In this document: one piece after another, positions 1 to 10,714 of the stretch | Numbering within the stretch: position 1 is the first letter of the stretch | Layout: every line of letters begins with the position of its first letter | Assembly: GCA_037176885.1 (NCBI GenBank) | Contig: JAWWNJ010000001.1 | Location: 4,402,001-4,466,000, forward strand | DNA length: 64,000 nucleotides | Reading direction: 5' to 3' | Source: Favolaschia claudopus | Lineage: Eukaryota > Basidiomycota > Agaricomycetes > Agaricales > Mycenaceae | Notes under the pieces: model-generated | Databases searched by the model: none | What the model saw: the letters and a program-made list of their open reading frames with translations, nothing else | What the model was told of the DNA's origin: nothing | Position numbers and translations under genes: made by a program

Positions 1-154
1 CTGTAGAATTATAAACGAGGAGAAATTGGCTTCCGGTAGGGAATCCGAACTTGAATACCAATGCCAGTCTTGCCAGCCTGGTAGGATGCCCGACCTGCAT
101 AAGTATCCTTCACAGAATTAGGTTACCTCAGACATGCAACTCAACACACTCAAC

Positions 155-241
155 GGTTCATGGCACTGGAGTGCTTCACTAACAAGTTAAGGTCTTTCCC
201 GCATTGTATAAAGTGAGCCTCGTTCGATTCGGGGATGGACC
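155..241 (+). other. tRNA-like element 1 (Pol III box A/B-like)
   Basis: GGTTCAT at the 5' end pairs with ATGGACC at the 3' end as a 7-bp acceptor-like stem. A perfect T-arm follows the rule (CCTCG-TTCGATT-CGGGG). A short D-like hairpin GCACT-GG-AGTGC and a possible anticodon stem TTCAC/GTGAG are present. The D-loop is too short, there is no variable loop and position 33 is not T, so this is a tRNA-derived (SINE-like) sequence rather than a working tRNA gene. Confidence 0.55.
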
Positions 242-842
242 ATAATGCGGGCATCAGCATTTTGTAATATACTTTTTTTTTGTTGCCGCTCTTCTTTGAT
301 GTGTGGATAAACCAGCGTGCTTTTGTCTAATAGCAAACCTACATCTTACCTACGTAACTTTGAAAACATCTCATCTTCATCTCGAGAATTTCAACCGTGG
401 GAAAGTCTTCGCTGAAACCAAGTACTCGCAATTAGGACGTTTATCAAAAGGATTTAGAGGTAGTCCATATGATATATCGAACGATCATGCATATCGATCA
501 TGACTCGGAATCCCCCATGGCAGAAAAAGTCCGCATGACTGTGAATCATGGATTCCGACTCGAATGGAAGACTTCCCGCAAACCAGTTTTGATGTTGACC
601 TTCTTTACGTTGCAGGGACGTGCGACCTCTACACTTCAATCCATTATTGGGAGGAAAGGAATCTGTGATTCAACCACCTCCTGCGATTGCTGCATATGTC
701 ACATCTCTCAGAAAATCCGACCAGGTCGGAGTCCATGCCCACCTCAAAACCAGCATACAAATCTATAATCAAGCTTCCTTCCTTTCAACTCAACCCAAGG
801 TTAAAGGAGACAAAAAGACAACCATCTCATGCCAATCAAAGT

Positions 843-932
843 GACCCATCCCCGGATCGAACGGGTGCATCCCAAATTTATGCATTGTTGGAACATATGA
901 CGGATGAGCACGTCCAGTGCTATGAATGAGTC
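843..932 (-). other. tRNA-like element 2
   Basis: On the minus strand GACTCAT pairs with ATGGGTC as an acceptor-like stem. GCAC-TGGAC-GTGC forms a D-like arm, CATCC/GGATG an anticodon-like stem with a ~29-nt loop, and ACCCG-TTCGATC-CGGGG a T-like arm. The linker before the D-arm is 5 nt instead of 2 and the variable region is nearly absent, so it is tRNA-like but not canonical. Confidence 0.5.
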
Positions 933-1195
933 GTGAACTTTAGAGTCCAGAATAAGTAGTACATGTCTTATAATGTCGTTGTAGTGCTGGACAATTATGA
1001 GCGAGGAGAAATTGGTGTTGCAACCTGAAAGTGAATTAGAAACACTAATGGCAGTGGAATAGCTCACTGACAGGCCTAGGACCCGTATATATCTTCCACA
1101 GAATCAAATTAGATTACCTTGAGCATGTTAGCGCTTGGGTAAGTGGTTAGTTGCTAAGTCCAACAGAGCATGCAACTCAACTTAGCACACTCAAC

Positions 1196-1282
1196 GGTTC
1201 ATGGCACTGGCGTGCTTCACTAACAAGTTATGGTCTTTCCCGCATTGTATAAAGTGAGCCTCGTTCGATTCGGGGATGGAGC
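1196..1282 (+). other. tRNA-like element 3
   Basis: This copy is nearly identical to the one at 155-241 and has the same length (87 nt). Its 3' acceptor-like strand reads ATGGAGC, which breaks one pair seen in the first copy. It sits in the second ~1 kb tandem unit. Confidence 0.55.
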
Positions 1283-1869
1283 ATTATCCGGAACACATGT
1301 TCTAACATTTTTGTTGCCCCTCTTCTCAACCTTTGAGTACAGTGAACCAGCTTACTTCTACCTACCTATATAAATTTGAAAACATCTCATCTTCAATTCG
1401 CGAATTTCAACTGTGGGAAGATCTTCGCCAAACATAACTCAAAATTGGGACGCTTATCAAAAGGATTTAGAGGTAGTCCATATATCCTATCACTTTCCCG
1501 CCTTCTCTACTAAGTTAGCCAAAACCCAACGCGATCATGACTCGGAATCCCCTATGGCAGAAAAAGTCCGCATGATTGTGAATCATGGATTCCGACTCGA
1601 ACGGAAGACTTCCCCCGTACCAGATTGACGTGGAATCTCCTTATGCTGGCGGGACGTGCCACCTCTACACCGTCAATCCATGGTGCATCTGGGTGTTGAG
1701 TGAAGATGGATCTGTAATCCAACCTATGGCCACTAGGCCTCCTGTAAGTTGCTGCACATCTCAAAACCTCGATTTCAAAACCAGCATACAAATTCAACCT
1801 TCCTTTCTTCCAACCCGATCAAGATAAGGTTGAAGGAGACAAACATAATCAGTTGAACAGCATTCTAGT

Positions 1870-1973
1870 GACCCATCCCCGAATCGAACGGGTGCATCCC
1901 AAATTTATGCACCACGGCAACTTAGTTCTTGGAAGATATGACGGATGAGCACGTCCAGTGCTATGAATGAGTC
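1870..1973 (-). other. tRNA-like element 4
   Basis: Minus-strand paralogue of the element at 843-932, with the same acceptor, D, anticodon-stem and T-arm blocks. The anticodon-loop segment is 14 nt longer, as if the loop tolerates insertions. Confidence 0.5.
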
Positions 1974-2197
1974 GTACACCCTAGAGTCGAGGATAAGTAG
2001 TACATGTCTTATCATGTGGTTGTAGTACAGGATAATTTCAAGCGAGAGGAAGACCGGCGGGAGGTGAATTAATTTCATACAACTGAGTGGAGTAACTCAG
2101 GTAGGATGGATGCCCGACGCACATATCCTTCACAGATCTAGAATTACTGGCATTACCTCAGACATACAACTCAACGCAACCAACGGTCCATGGCACT

Positions 2198-2973
2198 ATG
2201 GCGGTCAATGTGTCGTTTTAATCAAATCCGTGGAAAATGTGTATTTGGTGAGATTTGGTGTATGAAATGTACAAAGTGAAGAAAAAGACGAGGAAATTTG
2301 AGGTCTATGTTTCTTTTGAGTCAAAGTGTAAAACTGAGGAGCATGAATGTAAAAACTTTTTGCACTCAAATGTGAAAAGTTTGTGGCGGGCCGCAGAGCG
2401 GTGGCTGTACATTTGAATGATGAATTGATCCCTTGTTCGGCATTGGGCCTTCAACAAAGCTTTGCTCTATGCCCCTTGCTGGCATCTTTTCAGGTCCTGC
2501 CTGCCGGCTCGTACTAATAGTATATACTCATAAGGGAACCACATTTTTAGCCAAGATGGGGTGGAATGACGCCCAAAAGTCTTGATTTGAACTTGCCATC
2601 TGTGCTTACCTGCTGCTTTGAGCTGACCATCAGCTCTTCCTACAAAACAGCTGGCAGAAGCAGAGCTACTTGATATGCTCCTACACCTGAAGGACTATAG
2701 TGGTAATCTATACTGCCAGATCTTCATTGGGCTGTACCGGTTGAATATCTCAATCTCTCGGCCATCACGTCGCATCAAACACACAGCCACCGAACCTTGG
2801 ACCAACACAAACATTTTATACAGGCACGTAAAAACTTTCTACTCTACACGAGAGAAAGTTTTTACACTCGGAAACAAAAGTTCAGTTTCAAAGCTTTTTC
2901 CAGTTTTTCTTCTACTTGGACTCATAATTGACATTTTTTACAGGTTTGATTAAAACGACACATTGACCGCCAT
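2198..2973. mobile_element. non-autonomous inverted-repeat transposon (hAT-like MITE), 776 bp
   Basis: The ends are perfect 29-bp terminal inverted repeats (2198-2226 and 2945-2973) beginning ATGGCGGTCAATGTGTCG. They are flanked by the direct repeat ATGGCACT at 2190-2197 and 2974-2981, read as an 8-bp target duplication; because the end bases are palindromic a 6-bp reading is also possible. Related uninterrupted copies at 155 and 1196 have a single ATGGCACT, so the empty site is known. No transposase ORF is inside. The T at position 2 of the duplication fits the hAT pattern, but the terminal sequence is not the usual hAT YAGNG. Confidence 0.85.
2828..2865. repeat. hairpin inside the 776-bp transposon
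   Basis: GTAAAAACTTTCT (2828-2840) is followed after 12 nt by its exact reverse complement (2853-2865). Related GTAAAAACTTT-type sequence occurs near the other end of the element, so these may be subterminal repeats bound by the transposase in trans. Confidence 0.7.
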
Positions 2974-3249
2974 ATGGCACTGGAGTGCCCCACTAACAAA
3001 TATTCCATTGATTTCTGGAACCTCCACTGTATAAAGTGACCCCCCGTTCGATTCGGGGATGGACCATTACGCGGAACACGTGTTTGCACATTTTTTGTTG
3101 CCCCTCTTTTCAGCCGTGAGTATAGTTTCAGATCATGGTAGGTCGTATCTATCACACCGACATAGATAGTAACATACTTTGAAAACATCTCATCTCATCT
3201 TCACTGTTCGTGAATTTCAACCGTGGGAAAATCGTTTGCTGAACCAAAC

Positions 3250-3912
3250 AACCATTTGAAACAGTAAGCACTTAGCGCCGCACGCCGAGCCTCTGGAATT
3301 GAAAATAAAATTACTCTCTCCTTACGCCTGAAGCACTAATTCTCTGGCCCCGATTCAACTCTGATTCGCCGTCCGAGAAATTGAACATGTCACGTGTTTG
3401 TGGTTGAATTTTTTTGGGATTAGTTTTTTAATTTTTTACCAACGTTTGATGTGCATGAGCTGAAACGCCGACACATCTCACCGCAATCTGTATGGTCCGC
3501 TGAAATGTAGAATGACTTTCTTTCAATTTAGTACTTGATGACGATTTACTGGATCTCATCGTTACTTGCGGCTGGTCGTATATACTGTGTATAAATTGCC
3601 TCAGCAGTCCTCAATTACATCTCTTCTTTGCTAACATCTCCCTCAAAATTGCAGTGAATGTATGAGGTAGGCATGACCGTCATTGAGGATTCCGGGTTGC
3701 CATCAGAAATCTCAAGCCGAAAGAGGAAGGTTGAGGTTGGGTCGGTCCTTGGAGGGAGAAGTGCGCTAAAAAAGGATACTGCGATTGAGTTATACGTGGG
3801 GAAGCCCATGATGTACAAGTCTATTCTATATCTAGATCTATAATGTGAGGCTGCTTCGTTATTTCACTTGACGCCAAGTCAATTGAACACCAAGTGTTGC
3901 TCACGCCTATTA
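3250..3912. other. intergenic; no gene seen
   Basis: I see no supported ORF here. Short open frames near 3615-3843 overlap each other on both strands and resemble nothing known. The stretch probably contains the 3' flank of the terpene synthase. Confidence 0.5.
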
Positions 3913-5185
3913 CTACGCACCGACGGCTCTGAATCCAAGCTCCGCCAATCTGTACCTTCCGAGCGCAAAATGCCAGGCACTTCTGCTGTATCAGTCAAAT
4001 GCTCGAGAGTAACATAAGCAATCAAACCTACATATTTCCAGTTTCAAATGCCTTCCACGCCACCAATGCTTCCGGATGGTCCTGGAGAATGCCCGTGATA
4101 CGCGTGTGAAGGTCAACAACCTCTTTGATCAACTCGACAAGAACTTGTTTGGGGTGCTTTGATGTTATGTTTGCACGAATGTGTACGTAGTTCGCCGTTT
4201 CACCCGCGAGTTCTTCTTTGTAGAACCTAAATCAAAATCCCGGCATCAGGAAACTAAGCGTGGAGATTGCCATCGGAGAGCATACGAAAGAATATCATTC
4301 GCAAACGCTTCAAACTCCGCGATATCAGGTATAGCCTGGATGTATGCCGAGATATCAGGATGCGAGGCCTGCGGAAAGATAGCGCATGCGCTCAGTAAAC
4401 CGAATCCGCTCTTGCTGCGGAGGTATTTAGGCCAGCTGTGTGCAAAAGGATGGACAGACATAACACAAATTTCGCGTCGTTTTTCGAGGATTGTGCTGTT
4501 GATGAAATCTAGCACGGAGCACGTCATCGTGTTTGCGCAGATGGGGTCCCAGTGGTCGTAGAATTTCTCAAGGACGGCAGGAAGATGGACTAGAACGGGG
4601 TCTTCTTGGGGGAGTCCTAAGACGAGGCGGCGTTGGCAGTCCTCGAGGGATTGCATGGTTGCAAGGTCGTCGACGTAGAAGAAAAACCTGGTAAGTAATG
4701 GCTTCAACTCAAGATTGACTGTGTCCGATAACAACAATACCCACCAGGCTGTAAGTGTGATCACAGCTTTGGCTTCGGGTGTGTGATGTGGATAGCAGAA
4801 CTAAAATCCTGTCTGATAAGAAAACCACTGCAGCCTGAGCATTGGATGGAAAACACAAACCTCGGTAGTAGAGACCGCTTTCTCAACCATGGACATAAAA
4901 ATCTTGCCGTCTTGTCCGTCATCTACGTTCCAAGACAGTATTTCTTCTCCGGTGACTTGCGTGAGAGCTGCTAGAGAATTTCCCGAAGGCAGTTCATCCG
5001 TTTTCAATGGCACGTAGGATATGGCTTCAAGAAAAGATTCAATAATCGACTTCAAGCCCAAATCGTTATCATCCTCGTATTTGGAAAAGGTAAGTATTGG
5101 TAGACGCAACAGAGGAAAGATATCAGCGTACCAGTGAATTAGCGTGAGGGATTTCAGAGCCGTTGGTAAAAATTGGGACGCTCAT
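3913..5185 (-). CDS. TRI5-family (trichodiene-synthase-like) sesquiterpene synthase
   Basis: Predicted terpene cyclase that would ionise farnesyl diphosphate with Mg2+ and form a sesquiterpene. Six exons (5185-5132, 5073-4861, 4800-4745, 4687-4286, 4226-4032, ~3985-3913) joined by 57-60 nt introns give about 330 residues, close to family size. The metal-binding motif NDILSFYKE (NSE/DTE type) is complete only after splicing at 4285-4227. The upstream Asp-rich region reads FFFYVDDLATM, a DD pair rather than the longer DDSxxD of trichodiene synthases. The C-terminal AWHFALGRYRL matches the family's conserved RY segment. The start was chosen because exon 1 joins in frame to DDNDLGLKS. No P450, reductase or transporter cluster is adjacent, so the product cannot be predicted. 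Family assignment is strong, activity is inferred. Confidence 0.87.
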
Positions 5186-5320
5186 AATGTTACACAAAGC
5201 AGACGGGAACCATCCTATTTATCCCAAGCACGGTATCCGATACAGTAAGTAGCGGCACAAGTCCCACTACCCGCACGGCAGCTTGTTGGGCGTTTAGTAG
5301 GGAGTCAAAATTCTTTTCTG

Positions 5321-5575
5321 GAGTCGATTCTCAAGTAGATTCGCATGTCGATTCTCATGTCGATTCTCAACTCGATTATCGGTAGATCAGGGCTGGAGAA
5401 TCGACCGAAAGTCGGAACCGAGTCACCATCGAGTGGAATCGACTGTCTCAACTCCGGACTCGCAACTGCAGCAGAATTGAGTTTGAGAATCGAGTGCAGT
5501 TTAAGTTTTGTGTGAAATCCACCATCGGAATCGAGTTGACAATCGACACCAGAATCGAGGACTTTGTCTTCCTTA
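5321..5575. repeat. degenerate GATTC/GAATC microrepeat
   Basis: The words GTCGATTCTCA, GTAGATTCGCA, GTCGATTCTCA and ACTCGATTATC follow each other at 5322-5381, and GAATCGA recurs to about 5575. It lies about 140 bp upstream of the predicted terpene synthase start, so it may be promoter sequence or decayed satellite. Confidence 0.5.
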
Positions 5576-6235
5576 TCGTTATTACTTGGTTATTACCATT
5601 GCGGCTACTATTGAGACAAGGGTTAGAGGAGATTTCGCGGACCCAGCACAGCAAACCCAAACCTGGCGTCATCAATCGCCGTCAGTGCTGATGAGTAGCT
5701 GGCGGCGAGCGTTCATGCTTGGGAACCTCGAATGTGAGACGCAGTGACGCTTATCGCAGCAAGGTCGCAGCAAGGTCCAAAACGACACTACAGAGACTAA
5801 ACCTGTTGTCGATGCGATTACTACCGCGCCAGCAGAAGCACATCGTGAAGCCCGCGCCACTCTAGAAACGGTGAGCCAGCCACGAAAGTTGCTTCGAAAC
5901 CATCATCCTGAACCCTTTGGCCTGTTGAACCCAAATCGAGACAGCCATATCTATAATCTCGCAACGTTCTGCGTCGAATGCTCACCAGGCTCCTTGACAT
6001 GGTCCGACTATGCTGAGAGAGGTTAACGGTAAACTCTCCGGAGGCGATTGTACGACCGACTGGCGACGTTCTGCGGAGGATATACACAGCGCAATCACAA
6101 AAGCTCGCGAAGCGATTTGCATTCGCAAAGAATTGTCAATGGTCACCCTGCTTCTCGAACTGAAGAAACGGGAGGGGAATGCTAGCGCTGTTGTGCATGG
6201 GCGTTGTCTTAACCATTCTCAACGGCGATTACAAG

Positions 6236-6275
6236 ATGGACTTCATCGTCATTGGCGGCGGCGTGCCAGGGAAAG
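6236..6275 (+). pseudogene. possible relic of an FAD-dependent monooxygenase N-terminus
   Basis: An ATG opens the peptide MDFIVIGGGVPG, which resembles the Rossmann GxGxxG dinucleotide-binding start of salicylate-hydroxylase-type flavoproteins. The frame stops eight codons later and no further domain is readable downstream. It may be chance; a decayed gene is the alternative. Confidence 0.25.
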
Positions 6276-7106
6276 CACTTCGACGGCGGTGTTGAATATA
6301 CAAGTGTCGAGCCATCGTCTGGGATTTGGAGGAAGCGAGAACAACTACGAGTGGAGACTTCAGGACGTTCTTCTGAGCAGTGCACTGTGGTCGTCCGAAA
6401 GTGACTTCCTTTGTTTGTTGATCGCCCGAGTCCAAACAGCTATCTCCATCGAGACCGGGCCAAGCGCTCCATTACGCCTTCATTCGCGAGTCAGCAGTTA
6501 CTCAGCACACTTCGATGAATTCCGACGCCATGTAGCAGAGAAAAAAGACACTCAGAACTCAATCAAAACGAAAATCACACCAACAATTTCTACAACGACT
6601 TTTTTTTTGTGTTTTTCACGACCTTCCACGACACCAGACGACACCAGAAATACACAAAGTATCGACTATCTAGTGTCCATTCTCGGACGTTACAACGGTT
6701 GGGGATTTTATCGCGCACGCGCTTTTTAACATCTTTTTGAGGTTTTATCGGTCATTTTTCCGTGTTTGTTTGGTGGTTATGAATGCGCGGGCGGGCTGAA
6801 GCAGGGGAGGCGGTGTGGAGGAAAAGAGGAGGAGGAGGGTATGCGGAGACTGCCAGGATGTCCGATACGAGTAGCCGATACCGGTGAGTGCGACCGTGCG
6901 CGGTGAAGCGTGAGGAAGGAGGGTAGGCGGAAGACGCGCGGGTGTCCTATACGAGTAGCCATGGCCGGGAGAATCAACCGTGTGCGCGCTGAAGCGCGAG
7001 GAGGAAGGTAGGGAAGGAGAAGGACGCGAGGGTGTCTGAGAACGAGTGTGCCGATGCCGGGTAATGACCGTGAAATGTAGATGGAATCCATCGTCCGCCT
7101 GCCGCT

Positions 7107-8301
7107 CTAATTCTCAAACCTGCATCCCGGATGGAAGCGCCCCTCCTCCAGAACCGCTCCGAAATCTTCCAAGCCGCGCCACAGGGAAGACTGAAAGTTA
7201 GCCTCGAGAGCGTCGAGGACGGACGTGATCGATCCGCCTGAAGAAGATGCGGAGAGAGAAGGTGAAGGCGAGAACGACACCTTGAGGCTGGCGAATGTAG
7301 GGAGAACCGAGAGCAAGGCCTTGTTGTTGTCCTCCTCGTCGTCGTCAATGACAAAGGAGACATTGTTGTCGCCCCAAAGCGGAGGCGCGACAACTGCTGG
7401 CGGCGGAGATGCGATGACGAGACGGTTGAGGCGCTCGCTAAGAGGCAGGCGAGCGGGCGCGGACATGCGTTTATTGGCGACGGCGGGAGGTGGAGTTGGG
7501 GTAGGCGAGGTGGCGGGGAGGGACTGCCGACGAGCCTTGACCTGCTCGCTCCACGACTTGGCGCGGCTGAGGTGCGACGCCTTCTCCTGCTCCCACCCGG
7601 TAGAGCCAGGCTTGGCGACGTTGAGGACTGTCGACGCAGCGGTGGACACGACGACTGCGGGCGGCGAGACGACCTGACGGTGAGTGAGACGCGGGGTGTT
7701 CGGGTGTTCGCGTAGGTTCTCGCGGCCCTTTGCTGATGCACGCTGTGGGCTGATGCCCTTCCCGTAGACACGCCTAGGCCCATTGGTGATTGCCTTAAGC
7801 GCCGCGCGTCCGATGTCGAGGTCAAAGGACGAAAATGGGTCCAGGTGGCCGTTGCTCTGCTGCTGCTCGTTCGGCGCAGGGGTAACGATGATGACGGGGA
7901 TGGCGCGAGCGTTGGGGTAGTGCGAGCTCTGAACGGCCATAGGGCCCGGTGGTGCGAATGCTGCCCCTACCGCCATGGAGGATAGTGTTAAGGCTGGGAT
8001 GCCCGCCATCTCAGGCTTGAACGTGGCGATAGGGTCTATAATGCAAACAGCGAGTGAGCTCGAGCAACAACGAACATCGAAAACCACTTGCCCGTCAAGG
8101 CGAGGTTTGGAGATTTAGCTACGAAGTCAAGAGAGTTAGAAGGTACTCGCTAAGCAGGAAACGAGAGGACTTACCCGGCAGATGCACCTCAAAGACCACG
8201 CCGTTCTCCGCATCGCTGGTGCTGACAGGAAGGCCAAAGAGCATCCTCACGACGCAAAGCGCCCTCATGAATGGAGTAAATGAGGTAGAAAGGAGAGACA
8301 T
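7107..8301 (-). CDS. hypothetical disordered protein
   Basis: Not recognised. The main exon (8015-7107) encodes about 300 residues rich in Pro, Ser, Ala and Thr, with low-complexity blocks (TPTPPPA, SPSPSLSASSSGG) and an acidic patch FVIDDDEEDNN. Two short upstream exons (8301-8175 and 8118-8072) can be joined through a strong GTAAGT donor and a weaker second intron to give about 360 residues beginning MSLLSTSFTPFMR. No catalytic domain or signal peptide is evident. The opposite strand also has long frames because the region is GC-rich. The main exon is more certain than the 5' end. Confidence 0.5.
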
Positions 8302-9472
8302 GTTTGTGATAACGAGTGTGTGGGTGGTTTGTGGTTCGTGAGGATGGTGGTGGTAGAATGCGAAGAGCGAATTCTACCTCAGGCGAGGGTGGCTGACATT
8401 GATATCCGCCTCCGGAATCCCCGCTAATTCAATCGAGCGGAAGTTGAATCGGCGGAAGAAGACAGCCATACTACCCACGGGGGCAGAGATTTTGAAGAAA
8501 AATCTTGCGGCAGCGCATGTGGACCGACGCAAGGCGACACAAGCAGCGCCTTGAATCAGGAGCAGAGTAGCTTTGAGAAAGCAGATGAGGTGCAAGGTTT
8601 TCTTCTTCTTTTCATGGAAGACGACAAGTGACATTGGGACACGAAACAACGCGAGATCTTCATACTAGTATGCTTGCAAGTAGATGATGAGCCCCCAACT
8701 CTCTCCTTAGTTCTCTCTTCATCTGGCCCTTGAAGACTCTTCTTCTTTGCTTCTTGCCAATGTCTAAACGTTGAAGCTTGACATGTACGGCCTTGAGTGA
8801 TCTTGAGCTTGAGTGGCAAGCGCAGGCTGCACAAGAACGACTCGGAGGAGCAAGCAGCTAAGATTGAAGGTGCGGTGAAAACACAGTTCCGAGAGCGTCT
8901 CCAATCTGTCACTGAATCACTGTTGCAGTAGCGGCGCCGACCCCAACCACAAACGCGTGCGCCGTGGAGGGCAGGAGGCGCTGAGGAGGTAGAAGCAAGC
9001 TATCCGGCAATTACGGGACTTCTCATTGCCGAGGCCGACCACTACAACCTTGCCATGACCTCAAATCGTTTCGTCCATGTGCTGGTACTTCCCTCTTCGA
9101 GTCTCAGGAATCAGAGATGCTCGTCCATGCGAAGATTTCTTGCGGAAGCCATAAACTCGACAACCCCAGGATCATCTTAAGACGCCCATCGGAATATCGA
9201 TTCAAACTTCTAAAAACCGGGAGACGCCGCCGACTCGGACAGCTTGGACTCTAATCAGAGCTTCAGGACCCCGCTCGGAGAGAAAAGAGGGGCAAATAGA
9301 TGTTCTCTTAAAAAACAAGTATACTTTTGAGGTACACCGACCGATTTCGACCAAACAACGGCCGGGAGAAGGTATGGGGAAAGAATCGTATGCTCAATAC
9401 GTAGGCGTAGGACTATACTGACCATCATTCAGTATCGCCAAAACTTACGGAATTTTGTACTTACCAACTCGT
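8302..9472. other. intergenic; no gene supported
   Basis: Short minus-strand frames at 8374-8649 and 8556-8912 overlap and resemble nothing known. I see no tRNA or clear repeat in this stretch. Confidence 0.5.
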
Positions 9473-10714
9473 TCATTCGACATCCTGCCTAGACTTTCCA
9501 ACGCGTATGTTCATTCCATCCTCAGCAAGTTTTCCCAGAGCGGCAGCGAAATCCGAATTCAGGGGATGCTGATCAATGAGTCGAAAGGATTCCAATTTCT
9601 GGAAGTGATCAGAGGCAAGGCGGCGCACGCTCAGCATCCTGATGATGGAGTCAACGTCCTCGGGTCGTGTTGTAAAGTATGATTGCAGCGTGAGGTGGCA
9701 AAGGTTGGGGAGAATGTTCAAAGAGGGGGTAGCAAGTAGTGTGATGATGTTCATTTGAACAGGTCCTATGTGGAGAAAGAGGTGCGCAAGGCTCGGGACA
9801 AGACGAAGACAGTCCGTCATAACAGGTGACCATCGTGACGGGGGATGTAGGTCCCAATAGACCAGCTTGGGCGAGGAGCGAGTGAGGAAGGCTTTCAAGC
9901 GTTCTGGGTCGAAGTCTATAAATTCAAGGGAAAGCTCCTTGAGTCCAGGGAGAGTGATGTGCTGCAACACCCCCTTGGGATAAGTTACTTGCAGGCGTTC
10001 GAGCGATTCGTGAACCAATGGCTCAGAGCTGGCAAGTCTAGTACGACTTTGCTCGGGAATCACAATTTGAAGATTGAGCTGCACGAGTTCAGGAGCCGCG
10101 GCTAAGATTTCAAGCCAATTATCCGCGTCGTAGAAATAAATCTCATCAGATGAAGAGATTGAGAGGGTTTTAAGGCAGGGAAGGTCTTCGACCATGGAGA
10201 TATAGCGCATGCTCCAATCAGCGTCACGCGAAGTCCCGACGTCCAGCGATAAATGGTGCAATTGTTGTGCCCAATCATCGAGCAGGTCGAGGGCACGATC
10301 GCCAAATACGAGATCGCCGTAGAAAGTGAGCGAGAGCGGAAGGTGCTGCGCACGCTTGATCCAACTTTCGCAGAGATCCAGGGAATGACGCGGGAAGGCG
10401 ATGGACAGGTGTGCCCATAATTTGGGGGTCGCGAGGGCAATATCACGCCACAGTCGAGAGACGCGGAGGAAAAGAAGGGGAGGTCCGCGTGTGTTCACGG
10501 TGAGCTCTTGCGATGGCAGGCAACACAAGAAGATTTCGGATTGGAGTTCAAGTGGCAAACGCGCTACGGGGTCGAAGCAATTATTTAGCCTGCTTAAAGC
10601 TTGGCTCTGCTGTTTTTCGAGGTCACGAAGGATTTCTTTCTGGACTTCAATGGCCAACGCAAGCTTGCTGAGATGCTCTTGGAGCTCTGCGATGACAGAC
10701 GGCGCTGGCGACAT
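9473..10714 (-). CDS. F-box-like protein
   Basis: Single-exon gene of 413 residues. An N-terminal heptad-like coiled coil (about residues 5-45, HLSKLALAIEVQKEILRDLE) is followed by an F-box-like block near residues 48-100 containing RLPLELQSEIFLCCLP and SRLWRDIALATPKLWAHL. The rest is a leucine-rich C-terminal region (LKTLSISS, LVQLNLQI, LKELSLEF). This is the architecture of the large Agaricomycete F-box families, where the F-box docks to SKP1 of an SCF ubiquitin ligase and the repeats would choose the substrate. The partner and target are unknown. The ATG at 10714 directly precedes the coiled coil, and there is no need for introns. Confidence 0.85.
   Translation of the reverse strand: MSPAPSVIAELQEHLSKLALAIEVQKEILRDLEKQQSQALSRLNNCFDPVARLPLELQSEIFLCCLPSQELTVNTRGPPLLFLRVSRLWRDIALATPKLWAHLSIAFPRHSLDLCESWIKRAQHLPLSLTFYGDLVFGDRALDLLDDWAQQLHHLSLDVGTSRDADWSMRYISMVEDLPCLKTLSISSSDEIYFYDADNWLEILAAAPELVQLNLQIVIPEQSRTRLASSEPLVHESLERLQVTYPKGVLQHITLPGLKELSLEFIDFDPERLKAFLTRSSPKLVYWDLHPPSRWSPVMTDCLRLVPSLAHLFLHIGPVQMNIITLLATPSLNILPNLCHLTLQSYFTTRPEDVDSIIRMLSVRRLASDHFQKLESFRLIDQHPLNSDFAAALGKLAEDGMNIRVGKSRQDVE

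Larger units (their letters stand above)
2185..3065 (+). other. tRNA-like element 5, split by a transposon
   Basis: GGTCCAT at 2185-2191 and ATGGACC at 3059-3065 are the two acceptor-like halves. Removing the 776-bp insertion and one 8-bp duplication restores a ~97-nt sequence collinear with elements 1 and 3. Its T-arm CCCCG-TTCGATT-CGGGG is the best-paired of the set. Confidence 0.55.
1..3250. repeat. about three tandem ~1 kb repeat units
   Basis: The phrase GAGGAGAAATTGG recurs near 17 and 1003, with a related start near 2037, giving a period of about 1 kb. Each unit carries a forward tRNA-like sequence (155, 1196, 2185); the first two also carry a reverse one (843, 1870). The block TCATGGCACTGG...GTTCGATTCGGGGATGGA is nearly identical between units. 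The third unit is interrupted by an inverted-repeat transposon (2198-2973). No convincing protein-coding gene is present; short ORFs here have no codon-like character. Confidence 0.75.
5186..7106. other. intergenic with GATTC-rich stretch and a possible flavoprotein relic
   Basis: No supported intact gene. 5321-5575 is rich in TCGATTCTCA-type words. A plus-strand ORF at 6010-6729 (239 codons) and a minus ORF at 5821-6087 show no recognisable domain. A short FAD-binding-like start sits at 6236. Confidence 0.5.

Noticed and set aside
155..1973. Calling the tRNA-like sequences true tRNA genes
   Set aside because: Short or missing D-loop and variable loop, wrong linker length and no U33 at most copies.
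2197..2974. Tc1/mariner element with TA duplication at the first MITE
   Set aside because: Removing only a TA would leave a duplicated ATGGCAC, which the two uninterrupted paralogues do not have.
6010..6729. 239-codon plus ORF
   Set aside because: No domain, mixed composition, low-complexity end and no splice support; probably chance.
6974..7825. 283-codon minus ORF overlapping the hypothetical gene at 7107-8301
   Set aside because: Arg/Ser/Pro-rich frame shadow in GC-rich DNA; the other frame has more natural composition and an acidic patch.
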